From NCBI RefSeq assembly GCF_021442025.1, contig NZ_CP090446.1:744001-808000 (forward strand): 64,000 nt of DNA, read 5' to 3'. Of this stretch, positions 53,101 through 60,715 are shown piece after piece. How positions within the stretch are numbered: the stretch's first letter is position 1; each line of letters opens with the position of its first letter. The notes beneath the pieces were generated by a model. That model saw only the letters and a list, made by a program, of their open reading frames with translations, made no database searches and was not told the DNA's origin. This stretch comes from Sphingobacterium sp. SRCM116780. Lineage in GTDB: Bacteria > Bacteroidota > Bacteroidia > Sphingobacteriales > Sphingobacteriaceae. Both the position numbers and the translations under genes were made by a program.

Positions 53101-53309
53101 ACTTTTTTCTCAATTAGATGAACTAAATTGCTTTTTCCAGATCCCCAGGTTCCGTCTATCCCTATAATTTTGAATTTTTCTTCATTTATAATTTTCGAAC
53201 TAATTACTGAAGCAATTTTTTCTTGGGATTTGTTCTTGAATAAATCTTCACCTAGCGGTTGATTCGTTAAAAAAGTATAATTATTATCAGTTTTAGAATT
53301 ATCTTCCAT
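50121..53309 (-). CDS. KAP-family P-loop NTPase with C-terminal helical-repeat region
   Basis: A 1062-residue membrane-associated NTPase. Walker A GTWGSGKSN (53-61), Walker B KKIVIVFDNFDRLP (254-267), and two hydrophobic helices (about 137-154 and 170-193) inserted between them; this inserted-helix layout is diagnostic of the KAP family. The NTPase domain ends near 400; the remaining about 660 residues look like alpha-helical repeats rich in Leu, Asn, Lys, suited to sensing or scaffold. Very A+T-rich, flanked by R2 direct repeats and next to tRNA-Ser, it looks acquired. KAP proteins include phage-exclusion PifA; defence here is an inference. Confidence 0.85.
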   Translation of the reverse strand: MEDNSKTDNNYTFLTNQPLGEDLFKNKSQEKIASVISSKIINEEKFKIIGIDGTWGSGKSNLVHLIEKKVKNTHSFFIYDVWGHQEDEQRKAILVELTEFIKIEEGLLKQNGNNWESKLKVLLANSKETITINQPYLSVGFIFSLLSIIYIPSVNVFKDDVSSYFEITSILGKVLLVMAPILIVIGIYLYNYFKNWLCNGKGFSSSFRISAEETFQVYTNKQKEETKIETISENQPSVRDFQKWMEEIDNDLNKKIVIVFDNFDRLPKKHILNIWSSIHIFFAEKEYKNIKVILPFDREHVQNAFSELNGSDKNKTFGDDYVNKTFDIVFRVTLPIMSDWKQFFENQWKKAFSSFDKDELQLVIQVYEFLSKKNTPREIIAFINEVLTIKLLDKAFKERYVAVFVLKKDEILEDPLKAITILDYLDGLKSIYHNDPDFAKQITAITYHIDVDEALELIYTQELIDSLNKNDIEKLNSICNSDFADSIFISALSDIQVLDNPIKALSKIDDESKISKLLVRQAWKKFYYQALHSKTIIEKLIIEDWQLVLIENYSDEEYLNNLLQNYNQLLTDSNVLEYVALLDLMVTRLGHNRIYLLLKSKDINAANLVELINQKGSEFKDYKLSAFGTSVDQYLSEQIIDVLLELKHSEVICDNFKLPKYKELLQTKFTAFVDQNNIEKANDVLIKLKELDKGQNARLADLLDENQIHTLYINNPSSSLPIINDLIAMRIAEGTNFHRTYKPSFEAILEREDVEMAKNVGETLLNYTSYGDLLLNSEYFKDFNLFKNSLLYIFSSSINREIKNVPAIITDQYSKLKESLDIEGSKLLKEINNNHIDFSLIVLNELDDSFIQDCFNFREFQISNDFIKQFNIQFQNLNQDGLKMIFDKGDDIYFKYFDNVDSDLLTQQSLDVFKECFLLKIEQEKINEKWYKILGKYESNNSYLSVVNTLKDLRDKFLNNNPEIDLTTAQYLLTLFIKYGLLDVNTDVFRTIIKNNFLNYDEFVNILIKESDFVKKFYQNSPNSKKEDFRNIINELRSSKPKIEDLAKIIGMRKPKDKDGNE

Positions 53310-53567
53310 ACTCTGTATTTAATTGATTAGTTAAATCATGGCATATTTTATCGAAAATACAAAAAGAAGAAGAATTTACACTATGTTTTCCCGTAAATTA
53401 AATTAGTGTTTTTTCCTATAACTAATTAGAAGATAAAATTCTGAATACTAATATTTTTAATTGTATTTATGTGTAAATTATCTGAAAATAAAAGGGTTGC
53501 TTGTATATTAAAAAAGAGGATCTTATTGATGAACACCCTCATTAGCGCAAAAAGAACGGGATTACTC
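53310..53567. other. AT-rich gap between the KAP gene and R2 copy 2
   Basis: About 260 bp upstream of the KAP gene; it should hold its promoter, but no clean TAnnTTTG site was recognised by eye on the minus strand. No reading frame is convincing. Confidence 0.5.
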
Positions 53568-53695
53568 CATGATCCCCGGTGGGGGGTGGCTTCATCAAAC
53601 AACAAAGCCATTCGCTACGCTCATTCTTTTTGTTGTTTATACGATTTTGTTTAAGCAAGCTTACAAAACCCTATAAACAACAAAACCCAACTTTG
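53568..53695. repeat. R2 repeat, copy 2
   Basis: 128 bp from CATGATCCCCGGTGGGGGG to CAACAAAACCCAACTTTG, direct orientation to copy 1. Its stem uses TTGTTG/CAACAA where copy 1 uses TATTG/CAATA, so pairing is kept. Its end runs into the terminator of the tRNA-Ser gene. Confidence 0.85.
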
Positions 53696-53714
53696 TAGTT
53701 GGGCTTTATTTTTT
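53681..53714 (-). terminator. Terminator of tRNA-Ser
   Basis: On the minus strand AAGCCCAACT ACAA AGTTGGGTTTTGTTGTTT follows the tRNA end: a 7-bp stem (CCCAACT/AGTTGGG) with a T-rich tail. Part of the stem belongs to R2 copy 2. Confidence 0.65.
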
Positions 53715-53716
53715 GA

Positions 53717-53804
53717 TGGCGGAGAGAGAGGGATTCGAACCCTCGGTACCGTTAAGTACACACGCTTTCCAAGCGTGCTCGATCGACCACTCTGACATCT
53801 CTCC
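53717..53804 (-). tRNA. tRNA-Ser (anticodon GGA)
   Basis: Minus-strand sequence folds as a type II tRNA: acceptor GGAGAGA/TCTCTCC, D arm with GTGG, anticodon stem ACGCT TGGAAA AGCGT with anticodon GGA, a long variable arm (GTACTTAACGGTAC) and T arm GAGGGTTCGAATCCCTC. The 3' CCA is encoded (53719-53717). It reads UCC/UCU codons. The KAP/R2 module adjoins its 3' end. Confidence 0.95.
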
Positions 53805-53816
53805 GTAGTCTGTTGG

Positions 53817-53846
53817 CAAAAATAGAAGTATAATTCTATTTTCCAA
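53817..53846 (-). promoter_or_regulatory. Promoter of tRNA-Ser
   Basis: On the minus strand TTG (53846-53844), 19-bp spacer, TATTTTTG (53824-53817), matching TTG / TAnnTTTG. Transcription would start about 8 bp before the mature 5' end. Confidence 0.65.
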
Positions 53847-53923
53847 AACAATTTTACTTGAAATGTGTTATTTTCTCGTTAAAAAAAATCTAAATTTACT
53901 AAGGTATTTGAAACTAGAAAATT

Positions 53924-55966
53924 ATGGTAAATAAAAAACTGTGGTCCTTATTACCACTTGCAGCCTTAGCATTTGGTTGCCAATCCAATACAAGTTCTGA
54001 TCAAAAGCAAGCAGAGCGAACGGTATTTTTTGATGTGTCTGGAATGGATACAACCGTGAATCCTGGGGATAACTTCTTTATGTATGCCAATGGGAAATGG
54101 ATTAAGAATACGGTTATTCCTGCTTCAGAGTCTGGTTGGGGATCATTCTATATCTTAAATGATGAAAACTTACAGAAGCTTCACGGTATTTTAGAGAAAG
54201 CTGCAAAATCAAATAGCAGCAAAGGAAGTGATCAACAGAAAGTAGGTGATTTCTATACCAGTGGAATGGATACCGTAACCATCGAGAAATTGGGTATTAA
54301 ACCAATCGAAGAAAAACTGAAAAAGATTGACGGTCTAAAATCAATAGAGGAACTGATTGCCTATAGTGCCGATGGTTTTAAAGAAGGGGATGGGGACTTG
54401 TTCTCATTTTATATTGCTGCTGATGATCGAATCAGCAATAAAAACGCAGCTACTTTTGTACAAGGGGGATTAAATCTTCCTGAGGCGAGTTATTATTTGG
54501 ATCAAGATGATAAAGCGAAGAAAATCAGGGAAGTTTATACCAACTACTTGACCAAATTATTTACATTGGCTGGTAATCAAACTACAGCTAAGGCAGCTGC
54601 TGAATCTGTTTTGAAACTAGAAACAGCAATAGCAAAATCACATTTAAGTCCTGTTGAATTACGTGATCCGATTAAGAATTACAATAAAGTAGCAGTAACA
54701 GCATTTCAACAACAAACACCTAATCTGAAATGGAATGATATTCTGAATAGATTAGCGATAAAAACGGATACTTTATTGGTGCAGCAACCAAAGTTTTATG
54801 TTGCTTTGAATAACTTGCTGAAATCTGAATCGCTAGATACATGGAAACTGAAATTGAAAGCTGATGTATTGAATTCCTCAGCCACAGCTTTAACAAAAGA
54901 TTTTCGGGATGCTAGCTTTGAACTATACGGTAAAACCTTAAATGGTCAAAAAGAACAGAAAGAACGTTGGAAACTGATGGTAACGACTGTTGATGGAAGT
55001 CTAGGTGAAGTGTTGGGTAAATTATTTACGGATGAATATTTCAAACCTGAGGCGAAAAAGAGAATGATCGAGTTGGTGAACAATTTAGAACTTGCTTATC
55101 GTGAGCGTATTGAAAAATTAGATTGGATGACACCAGAAACAAAGAAAAAGGCAATTGAAAAATTAGAGGCTTTTACCAAAAAGATCGGTTATCCGGATAA
55201 ATGGAAAGATTATTCAGATGTTGAAATTAATAAGGACACCTATTATGCTAATTTACAATCGGCTTCACGTCATGCTTATCAAGAGATGATTAACAAGATG
55301 GGAAAACCAGTTGATAAGGCAGAATGGTTGATGACAACACCAACAGTCAATGCTTATTACAATCCTCCTTATAACGAGATTGTATTCCCTGCAGGAATTT
55401 TACAATTCCCATTCTTCGATGCAAATGCTGATGATGCGATCAATTATGGCGCTATTGGAGCGGTGATTGGACATGAAATGACGCATGGTTTTGATGATCA
55501 AGGTCGTCAATATGATAAAGAAGGAAACCTGAAAGATTGGTGGACGCCAGAAGATGCTGCGAAATTTACGACGAAAGCCAGCCAAGTAGCTTCGCTTTAT
55601 GATAGCTTCACGCTGCTGGATAATCAACATGTAAATGGTAAATTGACCTTAGGCGAAAATTTAGCAGATATTGGTGGACTAAACATTGCATTTGATGCTT
55701 TCAAGAAAACAAAACAAGGAAAAGAATCAACTAAAATAGATGGTTTTACACCAGATCAACGTTTCTTTTTGGGTTTCGCGCAAGTATGGCGGGTGAAAAA
55801 TAGTGATGAAAGAATGCGTATGCGCTTGAAAGTAGATCCACATAGTCCAGAGGAGTTTCGTATCAATGGACCTCTGTATCATATGGAAGCTTTTTATCAG
55901 GCATTTCATATTCCTAAGACGGCAAAGATGTATGTAGCACCAGAAAAAAGGGTAGCAGTTTGGTAA
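53924..55966 (+). CDS. M13-family zinc metallopeptidase, lipoprotein (PepO-like)
   Basis: Membrane-anchored endopeptidase of the neprilysin family. The 680 residues have a lipobox (LAFGC, Cys near 19), the M13 N-terminal domain (about 45-420) and the catalytic domain with HEMTH (His517, Glu518, His521) and the third ligand Glu578 in ENLADIGG. A NAYYNPPYNEIVFPAGIL stretch precedes the zinc site. Length fits. Substrates are short peptides in the family; the specific role is unknown. It starts 119 bp after the divergent tRNA. Confidence 0.95.
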   Translation: MVNKKLWSLLPLAALAFGCQSNTSSDQKQAERTVFFDVSGMDTTVNPGDNFFMYANGKWIKNTVIPASESGWGSFYILNDENLQKLHGILEKAAKSNSSKGSDQQKVGDFYTSGMDTVTIEKLGIKPIEEKLKKIDGLKSIEELIAYSADGFKEGDGDLFSFYIAADDRISNKNAATFVQGGLNLPEASYYLDQDDKAKKIREVYTNYLTKLFTLAGNQTTAKAAAESVLKLETAIAKSHLSPVELRDPIKNYNKVAVTAFQQQTPNLKWNDILNRLAIKTDTLLVQQPKFYVALNNLLKSESLDTWKLKLKADVLNSSATALTKDFRDASFELYGKTLNGQKEQKERWKLMVTTVDGSLGEVLGKLFTDEYFKPEAKKRMIELVNNLELAYRERIEKLDWMTPETKKKAIEKLEAFTKKIGYPDKWKDYSDVEINKDTYYANLQSASRHAYQEMINKMGKPVDKAEWLMTTPTVNAYYNPPYNEIVFPAGILQFPFFDANADDAINYGAIGAVIGHEMTHGFDDQGRQYDKEGNLKDWWTPEDAAKFTTKASQVASLYDSFTLLDNQHVNGKLTLGENLADIGGLNIAFDAFKKTKQGKESTKIDGFTPDQRFFLGFAQVWRVKNSDERMRMRLKVDPHSPEEFRINGPLYHMEAFYQAFHIPKTAKMYVAPEKRVAVW

Positions 55967-55988
55967 CAAGAAAAAGTATAATTTATTT

Positions 55989-56017
55989 TTGTAAGTGAAT
56001 AATAATTGCTACTTTTG
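55989..56017 (+). promoter_or_regulatory. Promoter of rplU-rpmA
   Basis: TTTTTG ending at 55991, 18-bp spacer and TACTTTTG (56010-56017): a near-consensus Bacteroidota promoter. Start of transcription is expected near 56022, giving a leader of about 37 bases. Confidence 0.75.
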
Positions 56018-56058
56018 CCGTTCATTAACAATAAACACATTTAATTAATTTATTAACA

Positions 56059-56370
56059 ATGTACGCAATAGTAAATATAGCAGGACAGCAATTCAAGGTT
56101 GCAAAAGACCAATTTCTTTTTGTTCACCGTTTACAAGGAGATGAAGGCGCTAGTATTGAATTTGACAATGTATTGTTAGCAGAAGATGGTGGTAAATTCA
56201 CAGTCGGTACTCCGAACGTGGCAGGTGCTAAAATTTCGGCTAAAATTTTGTCTCATTTAAAAGGTGATAAAGTTATCGTTTTCAAGAAAAAACGTCGTAA
56301 AGGCTACAAAAAGAAAAACGGTCACCGTCAACAATTCACTAAAATCCAGATCACTGGTATTACATTATAA
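56059..56370 (+). CDS. rplU: 50S ribosomal protein bL21
   Basis: A 103-residue ribosomal protein of the large subunit that contacts 23S rRNA. The N-terminal [14 protein letters not shown] and the C-terminal basic [23 protein letters not shown] are typical. It is paired with rpmA, 43 bp downstream, as in most bacteria, and has a strong promoter just upstream. Confidence 0.98.
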   Translation: MYAIVNIAGQQFKVAKDQFLFVHRLQGDEGASIEFDNVLLAEDGGKFTVGTPNVAGAKISAKILSHLKGDKVIVFKKKRRKGYKKKNGHRQQFTKIQITGITL

Positions 56371-56413
56371 TTGAATTTTTAATCAGACACTAGTCTTAAA
56401 TTAAGATAAAGAA

Positions 56414-56677
56414 ATGGCACATAAAAAAGGTGCGGGTAGTTCTAAGAACGGCCGTGAGTCACACTCGAAACGTTTAGGTATCAAAATCTTCGGTGGTCAA
56501 GCTGCTATCGCTGGTAACATCATCGTTCGCCAACGTGGTACAAATCACAATCCTGACTTAAATGTTGGTATTGGTAAAGATCATACATTGTTCGCTTTAG
56601 TTGACGGTAAAGTAGTTTTCCGTAAAAAAGCAAACAATAAATCTTATGTATCTGTAATCCCTACAGAACAAGCATAA
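56414..56677 (+). CDS. rpmA: 50S ribosomal protein bL27
   Basis: An 87-residue ribosomal protein whose N-terminus reaches the peptidyl-transferase centre. Starts [16 protein letters not shown] with [12 protein letters not shown] and [24 protein letters not shown], the typical sequence. No cleavable Firmicute-like extension is present. Followed by a strong terminator; second gene of the rplU-rpmA operon. Confidence 0.98.
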   Translation: MAHKKGAGSSKNGRESHSKRLGIKIFGGQAAIAGNIIVRQRGTNHNPDLNVGIGKDHTLFALVDGKVVFRKKANNKSYVSVIPTEQA

Positions 56678-56698
56678 GTTTTGCTACACAATATTTGT

Positions 56699-56731
56699 AA
56701 AAGGCGTTAAGTTCACTTAACGCCTTTTTTA
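56699..56731 (+). terminator. Terminator of rplU-rpmA
   Basis: AAAAGGCGTTAAG TTCA CTTAACGCCTTTTTT: long perfect stem and T-run. Confidence 0.92.
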
Positions 56732-56847
56732 TTTTAAAGCTTAATAACGAGTTCTTTATTGGTGTTTTTCATAATTATTTGCGACTGAACGGGAGTTTGG
56801 TACAATTTTATCTATGAAATGCAGTTTATAGGTTATATTAAACATTC

Positions 56848-57591
56848 ATGATTTCTAAAAGTCTATCCTACAGTATCCCGGCAGTTATTGTATTACTGTT
56901 GTCATCTTGTAGTTCTATGTATATGCCGAATGTACCTGCGGCACCCATGTTTAAAGACGCTGGTGAGGTATATGTGTCGGGAAATATCAATTTAAAAGGA
57001 AATATCTCTGCTAGTGGCGGACTGGCTATTACCGATCATATCGGTGTGATCGCAAATGGTTCTTATATCGACCATAAAGAGAGTCCTACGAATTTTGCTC
57101 AAAAAATGGGTGAGCTAGGTGTTGGTTATTTTACTAGTTTTGGAAAATATCGTAATCGTGTTTTTGAGGTATATGCTGGTTATGGAAAAGGGGTGGTAAA
57201 TGAAGTAGATCAACGATCCTCAACTGCTGGACAGGCTGTTGTCGAAACTCGGGATATGGATTTTGATAAGATATTCGTTCAAGTCAATTATTCTTCCACA
57301 CGAAGAAAGAAGATTCGTTTGTTTGGAGGTGATCGCTCTCTGAATTACGGTACGATTGTCAGGTTATCGCACTTGGATATGACAGATTTTAAGATTGACA
57401 AGATAGCGGCAGAGAAAGAGAATAATCTGTTCATCGAGCCTGTGTTCTATACACGTATGGAAGTTGGACGAGGTTGGCAAGTACAATATATGACAGGAAT
57501 GAATTTCGGTCTTCAAAGTAATGATTATTTAAAAGCAGGACATCCTATTAATAGTTTAGGAGTTCTTTATAAATTTGGAGGGAAAAAATAA
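56848..57591 (+). CDS. Hypothetical lipoprotein, probable outer-membrane beta-structure
   Basis: Not recognised by name. The 247 residues start with an SPII signal (VIVLLLSSC, Cys near 21) and a mature part with repeated glycine-rich amphipathic strands (VYVSGNINLKGNISASGGLAI, GVGYFTSF, VYAGYGKG, VGRGWQVQYMTGMNFG) suggestive of a small barrel with aromatic girdles. It precedes the LEA-like lipoprotein gene with a 3-bp gap, so the two are an operon. Confidence 0.72.
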   Translation: MISKSLSYSIPAVIVLLLSSCSSMYMPNVPAAPMFKDAGEVYVSGNINLKGNISASGGLAITDHIGVIANGSYIDHKESPTNFAQKMGELGVGYFTSFGKYRNRVFEVYAGYGKGVVNEVDQRSSTAGQAVVETRDMDFDKIFVQVNYSSTRRKKIRLFGGDRSLNYGTIVRLSHLDMTDFKIDKIAAEKENNLFIEPVFYTRMEVGRGWQVQYMTGMNFGLQSNDYLKAGHPINSLGVLYKFGGKK

Positions 57592-57594
57592 ATC

Positions 57595-58191
57595 ATGATA
57601 AACGTGTTGAAAAAGAATTGGCTAGTGGCGCTGTTGAGCATAGCGCTTTTGAGTAGCTGTGGAATTAGTAGACAAAAGGCTCAAATTGAAAACCTTGGAA
57701 AATGTAAGTTCGATATCCAATCTGTTGATAGTGTTCGAGTGGCAGGAACCTCCATTCAGAAAATGATCAAAGGTGGTGGAATTGACTTATCATCTCTGCC
57801 TAGTGTTGCTTTGGGTATGTTGCGTAAAAATATCCCCTTGGATGCGGTTATCAGATTAAAGATTGAGAATCCAACCTTGAAAAAAGCAGCAATTAATCAA
57901 TTTCAGTATATTGTGTTGTTTGAAAAGCAACAATTAGCAGAAGGGATCGTGAATCAATCAGTTTCTTTAGATCCTGGACAATCAACAGTCGCTTCTGTTC
58001 GATTGAATACTAATATTTATGAATTAATCAACAATGGTGATCTGGCAAGCTTTATCGGATCTAGTTCAGATACAAAAAAGGGATTATTTACAATCAAGAT
58101 TAAACCATCTATCCAGGTGGGAGGTAAGTCTATTTTCTATCCAGGGTATATTACCATTGATAAAGAGGTGAGTCGCAAAATTTTACTGTAG
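57595..58191 (+). CDS. LEA type 2-like (WHy domain) lipoprotein
   Basis: A 198-residue lipoprotein with lipobox LLSSC (Cys near 22). The mature part resembles the late-embryogenesis-abundant group 2 fold (IPLDAVIRLKIENPTLKKAAINQFQYIVLFEKQQLAEG...VSLDPGQSTVASVRL), a single immunoglobulin-like domain found in envelope proteins. Function unknown. Co-transcribed with the previous gene; a 15-bp stem terminator follows. Confidence 0.7.
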   Translation: MINVLKKNWLVALLSIALLSSCGISRQKAQIENLGKCKFDIQSVDSVRVAGTSIQKMIKGGGIDLSSLPSVALGMLRKNIPLDAVIRLKIENPTLKKAAINQFQYIVLFEKQQLAEGIVNQSVSLDPGQSTVASVRLNTNIYELINNGDLASFIGSSSDTKKGLFTIKIKPSIQVGGKSIFYPGYITIDKEVSRKILL

Positions 58192-58210
58192 CTCGAAAAA
58201 ATTTAATAAA

Positions 58211-58251
58211 GAAGGCCTGTAAAACAAAGTTTTACAGGCCTTCCTGTTTTT
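58211..58251 (+). terminator. Terminator after the lipoprotein operon
   Basis: GAAGGCCTGTAAAAC AAA GTTTTACAGGCCTTC, a 15-bp perfect stem followed by CTGTTTTTAT. Confidence 0.88.
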
Positions 58252-58364
58252 ATATTGTTCAGATAATAAGCCTTTGTAATAAAAAAGTTATGCTACTTAT
58301 TGTTTATAATACACAATGAATTAATATATTAGACAAATAATACATAGAACTTCATCAAAGTTTG

Positions 58365-58384
58365 AAAACCAATTATTTATAGAA
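58365..58384 (+). promoter_or_regulatory. Leader motif AAAACCAATTATTTATAGAA, copy 1
   Basis: The same 20 bases recur at 62729-62748 before the MFS gene. Here they end 8 bp before the FGE-like start codon. It could be a leader element or operator of the sugar cluster. Confidence 0.5.
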
Positions 58385-58392
58385 AAACAAAA

Positions 58393-59355
58393 ATGTGTAA
58401 AAGTTTACTTGCTATTATCTTGTTAGGAATGTCCAGTGCCTCGTTGGCACAACAGAAGTTGGAAAACTACGTACAGGAGATAAAAGGCACAAAATTGACA
58501 TTTGACATGGTTGCTATTCCTGCTGGAGTTTTTAAACAAGGCAGTGATGTGAAACCAGATGAAAAACCTATTCATGAAGTGAAAATTGATCCTTTCTGGA
58601 TCGGTAAATATGAAGTTACCTGGAATTTGTTTGAACCTTTCCTGTATAAAGATTATGAGTTGACACAAAGCATTGAAGGAAAGATTGCGCCTGAAGTGGA
58701 TGCGGTCACTCGTCCAACAAAACCTTATTTGGATATGACCTTTGGTATGGGGAAAGAAGGGCATCCTGCTTTGGCGATGACCCATTACAATGCGATTCAA
58801 TTCTGTAAATGGTTGTATATACGTACAGGTGTATTTTATCGCTTGCCGACTGAAGCGGAATGGGAGTATGCTTGTCGTGCTGGAAGTGATCAAGCTTATA
58901 GTTTTGGAAACGATGCAACACAGCTGGATCAATATGCTTGGCATAAAGGAAATAGTGAAGGTAAAACACATTTAGTCGGGCAGAAAAAACCAAATGCATG
59001 GGGATTATTTGATATGCATGGAAATGTTTCCGAATGGACTTTTGATCAATATATAGCTGATTATTACCAACAGTTTGCTGGTAAAGTGGCTAGTAATCCA
59101 GTGGCAGTTCCCACGACATTATATCCCAATAGTGTAAGAGGAGGTTCTTTTGATAGTGAGGCGGTAGATTTGAGAAGTGCAGCTAGGCTGGCTTCTGATC
59201 CTTTTTGGAAACAATTGGATCCACAGATTCCTAAAAGTAATTGGTGGTTTCCAGAAGCTCCTTTCGTGGGGATGCGGTTAGTAAGACCCGTTAACCCACC
59301 ATCGCATGAAGAAATATTAGCTTATTATGATAAAGCTCCAATTAAAGATTATTAA
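58393..59355 (+). CDS. Exported formylglycine-generating-enzyme-like (SUMF1) protein
   Basis: A 320-residue periplasmic protein with a signal peptide (to about 19, SASLAQQ). The FGE-sulfatase fold (about 35-310) is recognised by MVAIPAGVFKQGSD, KYEVTWNLFEPFL, RLPTEAEWEYACRAG, FDMHGNVSEWTFD and VRGGSFDSEAVDLRSAARL. True FGE needs paired Cys for copper; these are not seen, so maturation of sulfatases is unlikely; it is probably a ligand-binding or redox-unrelated member. First gene of the probable sugar cluster. Confidence 0.85.
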   Translation: MCKSLLAIILLGMSSASLAQQKLENYVQEIKGTKLTFDMVAIPAGVFKQGSDVKPDEKPIHEVKIDPFWIGKYEVTWNLFEPFLYKDYELTQSIEGKIAPEVDAVTRPTKPYLDMTFGMGKEGHPALAMTHYNAIQFCKWLYIRTGVFYRLPTEAEWEYACRAGSDQAYSFGNDATQLDQYAWHKGNSEGKTHLVGQKKPNAWGLFDMHGNVSEWTFDQYIADYYQQFAGKVASNPVAVPTTLYPNSVRGGSFDSEAVDLRSAARLASDPFWKQLDPQIPKSNWWFPEAPFVGMRLVRPVNPPSHEEILAYYDKAPIKDY

Positions 59356-59385
59356 TCAATAATAATAACCTAAAATACCTAAAAT

Positions 59386-60699
59386 ATGGAAAAATTTGAA
59401 CGTCGTGATTTTTTAAAAACGACAGCAGCGATCGCTGGAGGAACCGTTTTGAGCGCAATGCCCTTAACAGGAGCATTTGCCGCAGGAAGTGATGTGATTA
59501 AAGTCGCATTGATTGGTTGCGGAGGTCGTGGTACCGGAGCAACTTTTGATGCCTTAAGCTCAGGATTCAATATCAAAATAGTAGCACTTGCTGATGCATT
59601 CAAAGATAATCTGGAGAGTACTTATAAAACATTAAAGGATAAATGGCAAGATAAAATTGATGTTTCGGAGAATCATAAATTTGTTGGCTTTGATGCCTAC
59701 AAAGAAGCCATTAAAGTAGCAGATGTTGTTATTTTGGCAACTCCTCCAGGATTCCGCCCTATTCATTTTGAAGAAGCTGTACGTCAAGGTAAACATATAT
59801 TTATGGAGAAACCAGTTGCTGTGGATATCCCGGGGATCCGGAAGGTGTTAGCTGCTGCTGAAATCGCTAAAAAGAAAAAACTAAACGTTGTTGTTGGTCT
59901 TCAGAGAAGATATCAAACAAACTATAGAGAGGCAATTAAAAGAATTCATGATGGTGCTATTGGTGATGTTGTGGCCGGACAGGTATACTGGAATAGTGGC
60001 GGTGTGTGGGTGAGACCTCGTAAACCAGGACAAACGGAGATGGAGTATCAGATGCGTAATTGGTATTATTTTAACTGGTTATGTGGTGATCATATTGTAG
60101 AGCAACATGTGCATAATATTGATATTGCTAATTGGGTGAAAGGTGCTTATCCAGTACGCATTCAAGGAACAGGTAGTCGTGCCCATCGTACAGGCAAAGA
60201 ATATGGTGAAATCTATGATAATTTTGCATTAGAACTTACTTATGCGGATAACTCGGTGGTTTATAGCCAATGTGCACACTTCGAAGGAGTGACCAACCGT
60301 GTGGATGAGCAGTTTCAAGCAACCAAAGGAAGGGTGTATCTTTCTGGAGGCGGACAAGCTGTTCTTTATGATGCAAAAGGCAATGAAATCTATCGTCATG
60401 ATCCGAAAGGGAATCCGAATCCTTACCAACAAGAGCATAAAGAATTGTTTGAAGCCATTTCGAAAGGTGAATACAAATTTAATAATGCTGAATATGGCGC
60501 ATATAGTACATTAACCGGTATCATTGGCCGTATCGCTTGTTATACAGGTACAGTAATCAAATGGGATGCTGCCCTGCAATCGAATATTGATATTATGCCG
60601 ACCAATTATGCATGGGATGCATTGCCGAAGCTGCTGCCAAAAGAAGATGGTTTCTACCCGGTAGCAATACCAGGTCAGAATACAAATTTATACATTTAA
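59386..60699 (+). CDS. Gfo/Idh/MocA-family oxidoreductase, Tat-exported
   Basis: NAD(P)-dependent sugar oxidoreductase of 437 residues. A Tat signal (RRDFLKTTAAIAGGTVLSAMP) at 6-26 precedes a Rossmann fold (IKVALIGCGGRGTGATFDAL) with EKPVAVD (Lys about 142) and the alpha/beta domain (about 170-400). Export with a bound cofactor by Tat is characteristic of Bacteroidota oxidoreductases acting on glycosides. It starts 30 bp after the FGE-like gene. Substrate unknown; relatives include 3-keto-glycoside-forming enzymes. Confidence 0.9.
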   Translation: MEKFERRDFLKTTAAIAGGTVLSAMPLTGAFAAGSDVIKVALIGCGGRGTGATFDALSSGFNIKIVALADAFKDNLESTYKTLKDKWQDKIDVSENHKFVGFDAYKEAIKVADVVILATPPGFRPIHFEEAVRQGKHIFMEKPVAVDIPGIRKVLAAAEIAKKKKLNVVVGLQRRYQTNYREAIKRIHDGAIGDVVAGQVYWNSGGVWVRPRKPGQTEMEYQMRNWYYFNWLCGDHIVEQHVHNIDIANWVKGAYPVRIQGTGSRAHRTGKEYGEIYDNFALELTYADNSVVYSQCAHFEGVTNRVDEQFQATKGRVYLSGGGQAVLYDAKGNEIYRHDPKGNPNPYQQEHKELFEAISKGEYKFNNAEYGAYSTLTGIIGRIACYTGTVIKWDAALQSNIDIMPTNYAWDALPKLLPKEDGFYPVAIPGQNTNLYI

Positions 60700-60715
60700 T
60701 ATAACGGATGCATTC

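Noticed and set aside
53469..53654. 61-residue frame through R2 copy 2
   Set aside because: It runs through the palindromic repeat and is not conserved in copy 1.
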